NCBI RefSeq assembly: GCF_024323335.1
Contig: NC_066579.1
Location: 246,691,575-246,755,574 of the forward strand
Direction of reading: 5' to 3'
DNA: 64,000 nucleotides
DNA from: Lathyrus oleraceus
Taxonomy: Eukaryota; Streptophyta; Magnoliopsida; Fabales; Fabaceae
Part shown: one piece after another, positions 35,253 to 45,543 of the stretch
How the letters are laid out: every line of letters begins with the position of its first letter
Position numbering within the stretch: the first letter of the stretch is position 1
The notes under the pieces: generated by a model
Database searches by the model: none
Told to the model about the DNA's origin: nothing
The model's input: the letters and a program-made list of their open reading frames with translations, nothing else
Program-made: the position numbers and the translations under genes

Positions 35253-36256
35253 CTCCATGCTAATCATGTTTAGGAATGGTTTAGGGCAAATGCAAATGAG
35301 ATTAAGAAGCTTTGTGGTGTAAGTGCAAAAATGCATTTTCTACTTCATGCACCTCTATGCACGTGAACAGTGCACACTCTTGGCCCAAAATGCCTTAAAA
35401 ACATTCCATGCACACTTTTGAATTGATTTGGTATGCATATATTCAACCAAAATGAGTTTATGAAATTTCTTCCCAAAATCTTCATGAATGAGCCAATGCC
35501 ATGCAAATGAGATTTCATGCCAAATGATGGTATGCTTGGAAAATACATGTTACAAGAATCAATATGCAAAAAGAACCACTCAAATGGGAGTTTTGGTTTG
35601 AAAGTTATGCTCATTTGAAGTTTAAACCACACTTTGCCATGATTGAACCATATCTCCTCAACCACACATGAGAAATTCATGATCTTGGACTTTTTGGAAA
35701 TGGGAGAGAAAGATCTTCAACTTTCATGTTGGACAAAATTTCATTTGAAGCTTTCTTGATGATGTAATATTGAGTTGAAGTTGGTCCAAATTCTTTCCAT
35801 TTTTGGAAAGTTCAAATTACAGGTCACCTGCTATTTTTGGAAAGTCTTGATCTGACTTCAAATCCTTCAACGTTGATGTTTGAGATGTCAAATGAGACTT
35901 GTTTTCACATGAATGAGGCATCACTAACCATTTCCCACCTCCAAATCCATAGTTGACTGTGCAGTTGACTTCTGTTGACTTTTCAGGGCCTCAGATGATT
36001 TGATCATGCATTGATGAATTCTGAGCCTTCAACACTTGGCCAAACCACTTCAAAATGATCCTTGAATCATGTGAACTCCTAGTACCAACCCTAGGGCTTT
36101 GATCTCATGGAGAAATGCACTTGTTTGCTTGCACAGTTGAATCTCCTAACCAGTCTTGCCTGATGACATGAGGGACTATGCAATGACAATGCAATGTTAA
36201 TGACCTAAACATGAAATGTATGTACAAAATGAGAGGTGCAAATTTGAGGTGCTACA

Positions 36257-36268
36257 ACTGCTCCTATT
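36257..36268 (-). promoter_or_regulatory. Polypurine tract of Ogre copy 3
   Basis: Minus strand reads AATAGGAGCAGT immediately before the 3' LTR (TGTAGCACC). It is purine-rich with two pyrimidine interruptions, and aligned with the outer Ogre tract. Confidence 0.75.
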
Positions 36269-38129
36269 CAATCAACTGGGAACCTGAACGGATGAGAGCA
36301 ACGACTGTCAGACATTCAAGGTAAACAGGGATTGAATACCGAAGAACCGTAGAAATTTGCACTCCGCGGGATATGATACAGGATATTTGCAACAGTAACC
36401 AGATAGGACGTTTACCGACGACTCTACTGGGGATTTTTATTTTTATCAAAGGAAAGATACAACCAGACGTCAACGGACGAATGGGAAAAACTCAATGTTT
36501 ATCGACACCAACGGAGAGGTGACCAGACATTAACGAATGACTGGGAAAACTCGACCAGACGTCAACGGACGAACGGGAGAAGCTTGACGTTTATCGACAC
36601 CAACGGAGAGGTGACCATACATTAACGAATGACTGGGAATACTCGACCAGACGTCAACAGACGAACGGGAGAAGCTCGACGTTTATCGACACCAACAGAG
36701 AGGTGACCAGACATTAACGAATGACTGGGAATACTCTACCAGACGTCAACGGACGAACGGGAGAAGCTCGACGTTTATAGACACCAACGGAGAGGTGACC
36801 ATTTCGCTGGGGAAGGAAAACAAAATATTTGCAACTGGAAACCAGATAGGACGTTTACCGACGACTCTACTGGGGATCTCTGGCTGGGGAACAACCAGAC
36901 ATTTACCGATGACTGGGGAAAATACTCGACGTTTACCGACATCGAAAGATGATGTTTACCGATATCAAAGAAAGGTGACCAGACATTTACCGATGACTGG
37001 GAAAAATATACAACCATACGTCAACGGACGAATAGGAAAAACTCAACGTTTATCGACACCAACGAAGAGGTGAATCTACTGGGGAAAAAAACCAATACAA
37101 CCAAACATCAACGGACGATTGGGAAAAACTCATCGTTTATCGACACCAACGGAGAGGTGAACACTTCACTGGGGGAGGAAAACAAAATATTTGCAACCGG
37201 AAACCAGATAGGACGTTTACCGACGACTCTACTGGGGATCTCTGGTTGGGGAACTACCAGACATTCACCGATGACCGGGAAGAGACTCAATGTTTACCGA
37301 CATCGAAAGATGATGTTTACCGACATCAAACAAAAGACAACCAGACATTTACCGATGACTGGGGAAAAAGATATACAACCAGACGTCAACGGACGAATGG
37401 GAAAAACTCAACGTTTATCGACACCAATGGAGAGGTGAACATACATCAATGATGCATGGGAAAGGGATACAACTATACGTCAATGGACGGATAGGAAAAA
37501 CTCAACGTTTATCGACACCAACGGAGAGGTGACCAGACATCAACGGATGTCCTGGGGAAAGGATAGATGTTACGCACATCGAAAGATGGTGTTTACCGAC
37601 ATCAATAAAGGGACGACCAGACATCAACAAATGACTGGAATGAGACTTGATGTTTACCGACACCGAAACAATGGTGTTTACCGATACCAAAAAAGGACGA
37701 CCAGACATTTACCGATGACTGGAATGGGACTCGATGTTTATCGACACCGAAACAATGGTGTTTACCGACACCAAAAAAGAGCACACACGGGTGCCAACAT
37801 GACACTTACCGGTATCACAAGAATGACATCTTCAATACGTCAAGGCAAGGCTAAACACTTGTTGGGGATCTCACTGGGGAGAATCAAGCTTCCTTTCACG
37901 GATGAGTGAGGAATAAACCTCTCTGAGGGGATTATCAATCCTGAATGCGGTCAGGAGCAACTGTAGCAAATGTGTCGTACAGGTGTTGAACAACGATCCA
38001 CCTTTACCGGGGATAGTTTTGATTAGGCTTAACACATGAATGCATATGTTTGAATTTTTCTATGGCGTAATGCTCCATATCGAATGGAAATGCTACGCGT
38101 TTTGAGGATGCGATGATTACTACATGCAA
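36269..38129 (-). repeat. Ogre copy 3 3' UTR, hierarchical tandem repeats
   Basis: Repeat-rich untranslated DNA. A 92-base unit is tandem at 36462, 36554, 36646 and 36738 (exact spacing). A larger unit of 362 bases is seen by the recurrence of caaaatatttgcaac at 36821 and 37183. Motifs such as accagac..caacgga, cgtttaccgac and cgactctactgggga recur to about 37790. Hypervariable, tandem-repeat-bearing 3' UTRs are known for Ogre-like elements and have been proposed as seeds of satellites. Open frames on the plus strand here come from the repeats and are not genes. Confidence 0.9.
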
Positions 38130-38950
38130 AATGCAAATGATGAACTCCTGTCGGGGAGAAAAATTCTCCAGCTCTGTGGGGATACTCTGTCTGAGGAATG
38201 CTCTGCGGGGAGTAGCACCGACTTCTCACTCATGCTGAGGAAAAACATTGCTGCTGGAAAGAGGATAGATCCCACCGCGGACAACCTTCACTGAATCCAA
38301 TCCACTCGGGGACTCCGCTAGGGAAACAACCAATGCGACTTCACTTGGGAGAGCTTCCAATCCACAGGTAGGATAACCTCTGCTGGAGATAATTTCCACC
38401 AAACCTGATCCACTCGGGGAACCTGCTGGGGAAAACCATCAATATAAACCCTCTGCTAGGGAGATCCACTAAAGGAAAACATTCCACAACCCTAGTGGGA
38501 AACACATCCACCACCCTGCCGGGGATAGGCACACACAACCCTGTTGGGGAAATAACCGACCAGACCATGCTGGGGATAGCATTACTTCAAGCCGGACTGC
38601 TGGGGAACACAATGCTCCACTGACACCTCCGTTGAGGATACAACATCCTTCCAATTCGATGGGGACTAACAATCTCAAACTGGCTGGAGATACACCCACT
38701 TCCAGGCCTGCTGGGGAGTTAAAAATCCTTAGACCTGCTGGGGAATAAAATTCCACAGACGTCTCTGCAGGGGATAACAATAGTTCTGATAGCCTTCCGA
38801 CTTGCTTGGGGAAACAGTCACTTCCAAGCCTGCTGGGGAATCATCCTCAATCCGGCTGAGGAATTCTTGATCTTGACTACGCTGGGGAGACAAGTCTCGA
38901 ACTTGCTTCAACTGCTGGGGAAGGTCCCCATCCTCTTACACTTCCAGACA
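38130..38950 (-). repeat. Ogre copy 3 3' UTR, CTGCTGGGGA-type motif array
   Basis: About two dozen irregularly spaced copies (roughly every 25-35 bases) of a (c/g)ctgctggggaa-like motif read on the plus strand, in a cca/acc-rich context. The motif resembles the core of the element's own primer-binding site but lies on the opposite strand. Confidence 0.8.
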
Positions 38951-39719
38951 GTGCTAACAATATCCCTGAACAAACCGTGGCTTATCTGCTTCAGCCAGGA
39001 ATCAAAAGGTAACAACCTGCAAAACAGCACAACATATATGCCCCAGGGGGTTGCATGGATAAGATACGCTCAAGTGTCCTCAATCATTCAAAATGATTTT
39101 CAAATGTTTTATCTTTCTGCACGTTATCGTCTAGCCTTCATGTTTTTATATGCAATGTTTATCAAAAATTCGGACGTTTTTGCAAACAAAACAGTAAAAT
39201 AAAATAAGAGAGCAATTTATCTGAATAACGACTTTTATTGATTGAAAATGGGCCTGAAAAGGCGAATGCATCGGGAAGCAATTCCTAGAAAGAGGTAATT
39301 GCGCACAAAAGGAAAAATCTATCCTAATGGCAATGTGAATACGGCATCCACTATTTCCCAATTCTGTTATGACTCACAGATCATCAGTTTCCTCCCAAAT
39401 TCCTTGCTTTCTGAGAAGAATAACTGGACCGATCACATCTTTCGAGATGGTAGACGACGAAGCGTGGTGAAGTACAAATAACTCAGACTGTAGTCTTCGC
39501 TTTAATCCCTCTTTTGCCTGGATCGCCCTTTCGGGTTTTCAGTCCACCGGGATACCCATTTTTGCCTAAGCCGCCCTTGCGGGTTTTCGACTTACCTGGT
39601 GTACAAATTCTTTTCATTTTTATCCCTAACTTTTTCCCGAACCTTTTTTTCTTTTTTTGGTTCGCCGGGATGCCCTTTTTTGCATGGACTATTTTATTCT
39701 TTTCGTCCAGCGGGTCAAT
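38951..39719 (-). other. Ogre copy 3 3' UTR between repeat array and integrase
   Basis: Untranslated. The 39140-39260 portion (tttgcaaacaaaacag ... cgacttttattgattg) resembles 63800-63880 of the outer Ogre. 39515-39715 holds short repeats of the type ccgccc-ttgcgggttttcga and ccgggatgccctttttt. No gene seen. Confidence 0.6.
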
Positions 39720-42700
39720 TTATGCGAAGTATTTTTTGACTACGTCTGAGTTAACAGGGGACGGAAAATCTTCACCATCCATAGTTGTAAGCATCAAGGC
39801 TCCACCGGAGAAAACCTTCTTCACAACGTATGGACCTTCATAATTAGGAGTCCATTTGCCCCTGTTATCTGTACCGGGAGGAAGGATCCTCTTCAAAACT
39901 AGATCGCCAGTCTGATAGCTTCGAGGACGCACTTTCTGATCAAAGGCTCTCTTCATCCTTCTCTGATACAACTGCCCATGGCAAACAGCTGCTAACCGTC
40001 TTTCTTCTATAAGGCTCAACTCATTAAACCTTGTTCGAATCCATTCAGCTTCATCAAGCTTGACATCTAGCAAGACTCTCAGAGAAGGAATCTCCACTTT
40101 AATAGGTAGGATAGCTTCCATACCATATACAAGGGAGTAAGGGGTTGCCCCGGTCGACGTACGTACTGAAGTACGTTACCCATGCAAAGCGAAAGGCAGC
40201 ATCTCATGCCAATCCTTGTACGTTACGACCATCTTCTGCACAATCTTCTTAACATTCTTGTTTGTCACCTCTACAGCACCATTCATCTTCGGTCTGTAAG
40301 GAGAAGAATTGTGATGTTCAATCTTGAAATCTTTGCAAAGCTCTTTCATCATCTTGTTATTGAGATTCGAACCATTATCAGTAATGATCCTCTCAGGAAC
40401 CCCATAACGACAGATGATTTCCTTTTTAATGAACCGGGCAACCACTTGTTTGGTAACATTAGCATAGGAAGTTGCTTCCACCCACTTGGTGAAGTAATCA
40501 ATCACAACCAAGATGAAGCGATGTCCATTAGAAGCAGTAGGCTCAATCTTTCCGATCATATCAATGCCCCACATCGCGAACGGCCAAGGCGAATTCATGA
40601 CATTCAGAGGGCTTGGTGGTACATGCACCTTATCAGCATAAATCTGGCATTTATGGCACTTCCGAGCGTACTTGAAACAATCGGACTCCATAGTCATCCA
40701 GTAATAACCGGCTCTCAACAATTTCTTGGACATTGCATGACCACCAGCATGGGTACCAAAAGATCCTTCATGTACTTCCTGCATCAACATGTCTGCTTCG
40801 TGTCTATCCACACATCTGAGCAGAACCATGTCAAAGTTTCTCTTGTACAGCACATCATCCTGATTCAAATAAAAGCTTCCAGCTAGCCTTCTCAGGGTTT
40901 TCTTGTCATTCTTCGACGCACCTTCAGAATACTCTTGGCTCTTGAGAAAGTTCTTGATATCATAATACCATGGCTTCTCATCCACAACAGACTCGGCTGC
41001 AAACACATACGCAAGCCTCTCGAGTCGATTCACCGCAACATGTGGCACATGATTCCACCAATGAACTTTGATCATAGAAGACAAAGAAGCCAAGGCATCA
41101 ACCATCTGATTCTCATCCCGGGGGACATGATACAACTTCACCTTCTTGAAGAACGTCAGTATTCTTCTGGTGTAATCTCTGTAAGGAATCAAATGTGGCT
41201 GGTTGGTATTCCAATCTCCATTGACCTGGTTAATCACTAGAGTGTAATCTCCATATATGTCCAGAGTTTTGATCCTCAAATCGATGGCTTCTTCTATCCC
41301 CATGATACAAGCCTCATATTCAGCCTCGTTGTTGGTCACATCAAAAGTCAGTCTGGCAGAAAAAGGTATATGAGCCCCTTTAGGATTAATAAGCACTGCC
41401 CCAACACCGTTACCGTTCACATTCACAGCCCCATCAAACATCAGTGTCCACTTGTCATCAGGATCCGGTCCTTCCTCGACAAGAGGCTCTTCACAATCTT
41501 TCATCTTCAGATACATGATGTCTTCATCAGGGAACTCAAACATCATCGGCTGATAATCATCAATCGGTTGCTCGACGAGGTAGTCTGACAGAATACTACC
41601 TTTGATGGCCTTCTGCGACGTGTACTGGATATCATATTCTGTTAAGATCATCTGCCAACGGGCAACACGTCCGGTGAGAGCCGGCTTCTCAAAGATGTAC
41701 TTTACTGGATCCATCTTAGAAATCAATAAGGTAGTATGGTTCAACATATACTGCCTCAGTCGGCGAGCAGCCCAGGCCAAAGCACAGCAAGTTTTCTCAA
41801 GCTGTGAATATTTGATTTCACAGTCGGTAAACTTTTTGCTAAGGTAGTATATGGCATGCTCTTTTCGACCGGACTCGTCATGCTGTCCTAATACACACCC
41901 GATCGAGTTCTCAGTCACTGACAAGTACATTATCAGAGGTCTCCCAGGAACTGGAGGTATGAGGATTGGAGGTTTTTGTAAATACTCTTTTATCTTGTCA
42001 AAAGCTTTCTGACAGTCATCATTCCACCTGATTGCTTGATTCTTCCTTAGCAATTTGAATATCGGTTCACACGTGGCAGTTAGGTGAGATACAAACCTTG
42101 CAATGTAGATCAATCTCCCTAAAAACCCACGAACCTGCTTTTCAGTTTTTGGTTCAGGCATTTCTTGAATAACTTTGACTTTTGCTGGATCAACCTCAAT
42201 CCCTTTCTCACTGACAATGAAGCCTAACAGCTTCCCGAATCGCACACCAAACGTACACTTATTCGGATTCAGCCTCAGTTTGAACTTTCTCAGCCGGTCA
42301 AACAAATTCTGCAAATTTACCAGGTGCTCCTCTTCTGTCTGTGACTTCGCAATCATATCATCCACGTACACTTAAATCTCTTTGTGCATCATGTCATGAA
42401 AGAGAGTCGTCATAGCCCTCTGATAGGTAGCACCGACATTCTTCAGCCCAAATGGCATCACCTTATAGCAGAACGTGCCCCAAGGTGTAATGAATGTCGT
42501 CTTTTCCATGTCCTCTGGCGCCATCTTGATCTGATTATAACCAGAGAATCCGTCCATGAAAGAGAAAACCAAGGATTGAGCCGTATTATCAACCAATACA
42601 TCAATGTGAGGCAATGGGAAATCATCTTTCGAACTCGCCCTATTCAAATCCCGGTAATCGACACACATTCTGACTTTGCCGTCCTTCTTCGGCACGGGAA

Positions 42701-43172
42701 CAATGTTGGCCACCCACGGGGGATAAGTCGTCACTGACAGAAAACCCGCGTCCAACTGCTTCTGAACCTCTTCCTTGATCTTAACAGCCATATCAGGACT
42801 AGTTCTCCGAAGCTTCTGCTTGACTGAAGGACAATCTTCTCTGAGAGATAGCCTATGCACCACAATATCGGTATCTAACCCCGGCATATCTTGATACGAC
42901 CAGGCGAATATCTCCACATATTCTCTCAGCATCTCAATCAACCTTCTCTTGACATCTTCTTTCAAAGCAGCCCCGATCTTAACATCTCTTCTGGCGTCCT
43001 CAGTACCGAGATTAATCACTTCCAACTCCTCCTGATGAGGTTGGACGACCCTTTCCTCTTGCTTCAACAATCTGACCAATTCTTTAGGGAGTTCACAGTC
43101 TTCCTCACTCTCCTCTTCAGCTTGGTAGATGGGATTATTGAGATCATACTGAGCCATAACAGAACTGTTCAT
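39720..43172 (-). pseudogene. Ogre copy 3 RT, dual RNase H and integrase; two nonsense codons
   Basis: One continuous frame over 3.45 kb with two TAA codons: 42372-42374, directly before the VYVDD catalytic motif, and 40176-40178, after LPFALHG in the integrase tail. Domains: RT fingers/palm (DAGFLSVTTYPPWVANIVPV, MDGFSGYNQI, then YVDD). Residues below are counted from the V of VYVDD as 1. The first RNase H (about 147-268) lacks the usual initial aspartate (IMYLSVTENS). The second RNase H (about 308-430) has a full D313, E351, D375, D425 set. The integrase has H534, H541, C572, C575 and a D604, D665, E701 triad with the D35E spacing. The C-terminal tail continues to 39720. Two RNase H domains are typical of the Tat/Ogre lineage. 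Inactive only through the point stops. Confidence 0.95.
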
Positions 43173-43447
43173 AGTGGGATCCGTAAGATCGATTATGCAT
43201 GTTTAATGCTTTATTTTAGAAAAAAGAGTTCAAGAAAGTCACGAAAAAAACAAAAACATTGCCATTTTTATTATATTTTTTTTTGAAAAATGAAAACAAA
43301 AACAGAAAGACAGGGATCACAAAATTGTTTGCAAAACGTCCTTTATTAATGATATCATTGAAAAACATGATGAGGCCCTACAATGAACCACTACGCCTTG
43401 GGCAGAACGTAGGGTTTTGTGCAAAATGAAAAACAAAAGAAAATTAC
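43165..43447 (-). other. Candidate Ogre intron between protease and RT frames
   Basis: Donor GTAATTTTC begins at 43447, within the last sense codon of the protease frame, so its stop falls inside the intron. Acceptor CTATGAACAG ends at 43165. The 283-base length is 1 modulo 3, exactly the phase difference between the protease and RT frames; splicing would join them in frame. The interior is U-rich on the sense strand. Splicing between pro and RT is known for Ogre; these exact sites are inferred. Confidence 0.65.
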
Positions 43448-45540
43448 TCTGTTTGAAGAGTAACTTGGACCACATCTTCTACCGTCCAGTTGTTGATCAG
43501 CTCCCCTGGTGCACATGGGCGAACCCAGTTGTCTAGATCACAATCACTGTCACCGTCTTCACTAATGGCTGCAAAGACATCACCGTGATTCATCAGCCCA
43601 GCGCGGGTAAAGGTACTCGGCCCTTTCTGCTCAATCTGCTCTGCCTGCAGAGGTTGATAACCAATACCGAACTTGTCTTCTTTGACAGGCAAATCCACCA
43701 TCTTGCCCCAGCCTTCTGAATTACCAGAGTTGACAACTTCCACGGCCTGTTTGTACGATGCAATTGAGGCACTTGGCTTCCTCTGCTCAGCAAAAGCCAC
43801 CCTCTCAAGAGCAACGGTTTCAAATGCCTGGAATAAAGTCTCATGGATCTCGCCATCCACCTCTACATACTTGAAAGAGGATAGGTGACTCACCAAAATG
43901 TCTTCTTCACCGCACACACTCACAATCTGACCGTTCCAGACATATTTCAGTTTCTGATGGAGAGTTGACGAAACTACCCCAACTGCGTGAATCCAAGGAC
44001 GCCCCAATAAGCAACTATATGCTGGCTGGATATCCGTCACATAGAAGACAATACTGAACACCTCCGGGCCAATCTTCACCGGCAATGTGACTTCACCAAA
44101 AACAGACCGTTTGGATCCATCAAATGCACGAACAATCAGGTCACTCGGAGTAAGGACAACCCCTTCAACATAAATCTTACTCAGGATCTTCTTAGGCAGC
44201 ACATTCAAAGACGAGCCAGTGTCCACCAGCACATGGGACAACACTGCGCCTTTGCACTCCATAGTGATATGCAGGGCTTTGTTATGGTTGCGACCTTCAG
44301 GCGTCAAATCCAAATCTGTGAACCCCACACCATGCCTAGTACTCACATTATCAATCACACCCTCCAACTGGTTGACAGAGATCTCTTGAGGCACGTATGC
44401 CAGATTCAGCATCTTCAACAAGGCATTACGGTGTGCCTCAGAGCACAGAAGCAAAGAGAGGATAGAAATCTTGGACGGAGTCTGGTTCAGCTGATCTACA
44501 ATCTTGTAGTCACTCTTCTTGATTATCTTCATGAACTCCTCCACGTCTTTCTCAAACGAACCCTCAGGCGCCTCCTTCTGAGCAGATTCTTCCTCAACAG
44601 CAACTTGCTTACCCTTAGCTTTGGCAAGAGCCTCAGCATTGTTATCTCTCAACGGTTGCGGGGCAAACAGACGTCCACTTCTAGTAAACCCTCCTGGTCC
44701 TCCAACATTGTCCACAACTGGACTTGCAATCACAGGAGCTCTTCTAGGCACACCAATAGTCACAGGAGACTGATTCACTGGCCTAACCTGACTTTCAGCC
44801 CTTCTGTTGCTGTGATAAGCATTGTCGTATTTCCACGGCACAACCCTACTATTCTCAACAGGTCTTCTACCAGACACATCAATAGTAGTTGGAGTACTGA
44901 CTGTTACAGGAGCAGAAATGGTAACAGGAGTACCACTAGTTGTAGGCGCACTGACAATTCTCTGGCCACGTCCCTCGGACGATTTGAAGTAAATGGTGAC
45001 GGTTGACACCACCTCACGATCTTTCTCGGCCCGACTGAACTGCAAACAGCCCTCATCTATCAAATTCTGAATACCAGCCCTCAACTGTACACAACCATTC
45101 TCTGAACTGGCACAATCTGAACAGTCTTGACAACAGCCCGGGAATATTCCCCCATTCAACAAACGATCCTTCACAACACCCAACGGAGTCTGAATCTCCT
45201 CAACACTGACCACCAAGTCTTCAGCTTTACCGTCTTCCAAATTGTTCACTCTGTGTGCACCATGCTGCGGCATAGGATTGTTCACAACATTCGGCACAAG
45301 AGCAAAATTGATAGTTTTGGCGTCAATTAAGTCCTGGACCTTATGATGAAAAGCCCGGAAGTTCTCAATGTGGTGCCCCGGTGCACCAGAATGGAAATCA
45401 CAACGCACGTTGGCATCATACCCAGGTGGTATTTTTGTCAACGGAGCCATTGTACGCAACTCCATAAACCCCAATCTGAGCAACTCAGGTAGCAACTCAG
45501 CATAGGTCATTGGCAACGGGTCAAAACGACAATCAGGCAT
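43444..45540 (-). CDS. Ogre copy 3 protease ORF (698 aa)
   Basis: Open frame with a long N-terminal linker and a retropepsin domain. Near the N-terminus is CDFHSGAPGHHIENF (about 47-61), a Tat-type Cys/His segment in which the last expected cysteine appears as Phe. A Cys-rich CCQDCSDCASSENGC block follows at about 136-150, then a P/T/V-rich linker. The protease core starts near 420 with VLVDTGSSLNVLP (catalytic D440), then FYVTDIQPAYSCLLGRPW. The acidic C-terminus ends where the candidate intron begins. The frame is the same as gag, separated only by a TAG at 45544-45546, so the listed ATG is probably not a true start; it is normally made as Gag-Pro. Confidence 0.85.
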   Translation of the reverse strand: MPDCRFDPLPMTYAELLPELLRLGFMELRTMAPLTKIPPGYDANVRCDFHSGAPGHHIENFRAFHHKVQDLIDAKTINFALVPNVVNNPMPQHGAHRVNNLEDGKAEDLVVSVEEIQTPLGVVKDRLLNGGIFPGCCQDCSDCASSENGCVQLRAGIQNLIDEGCLQFSRAEKDREVVSTVTIYFKSSEGRGQRIVSAPTTSGTPVTISAPVTVSTPTTIDVSGRRPVENSRVVPWKYDNAYHSNRRAESQVRPVNQSPVTIGVPRRAPVIASPVVDNVGGPGGFTRSGRLFAPQPLRDNNAEALAKAKGKQVAVEEESAQKEAPEGSFEKDVEEFMKIIKKSDYKIVDQLNQTPSKISILSLLLCSEAHRNALLKMLNLAYVPQEISVNQLEGVIDNVSTRHGVGFTDLDLTPEGRNHNKALHITMECKGAVLSHVLVDTGSSLNVLPKKILSKIYVEGVVLTPSDLIVRAFDGSKRSVFGEVTLPVKIGPEVFSIVFYVTDIQPAYSCLLGRPWIHAVGVVSSTLHQKLKYVWNGQIVSVCGEEDILVSHLSSFKYVEVDGEIHETLFQAFETVALERVAFAEQRKPSASIASYKQAVEVVNSGNSEGWGKMVDLPVKEDKFGIGYQPLQAEQIEQKGPSTFTRAGLMNHGDVFAAISEDGDSDCDLDNWVRPCAPGELINNWTVEDVVQVTLQTE

Positions 45541-45543
45541 CCT

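Larger units (their letters stand above)
31527..36256 (-). repeat. Ogre copy 3, 3' LTR
   Basis: 4730 bp, plus-strand ends TGTCGCATTACG and GAGGTGCTACA. From the U5 end it carries a conserved block with ggtattagcacc, stem-loop modules at about 31703-31735, 31846-31885, 31931-31975 and 32230-32268, three copies of a GCCAATCGCTGGACTTACGT repeat (32014-32170), a tRNA-like B-box at 34385-34395 and a TATA box at 35246-35252. No gene is contained; small frames are chance. Confidence 0.95.

Noticed and set aside
36462..36829. CRISPR-like or prokaryotic repeat array
   Set aside because: Head-to-tail 92-bp units without unique spacers inside a plant retrotransposon 3' UTR.
36795..37909. Overlapping plus-strand frames with repeated RHLPMTG/VYRH-like peptides
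   Set aside because: Direct translation of the 92/362-base 3' UTR tandem repeats, antisense to the element; not a repeat protein.
38469..38911. Minus-strand frames rich in SPAGL repeats
   Set aside because: Produced by the ctgctgggga motif array; no start context or homologous protein.
44233..45006. 257-codon open frame on the plus strand
   Set aside because: Exact antisense shadow of the intact Ogre protease ORF; composition follows the sense gene and no motif is recognisable.
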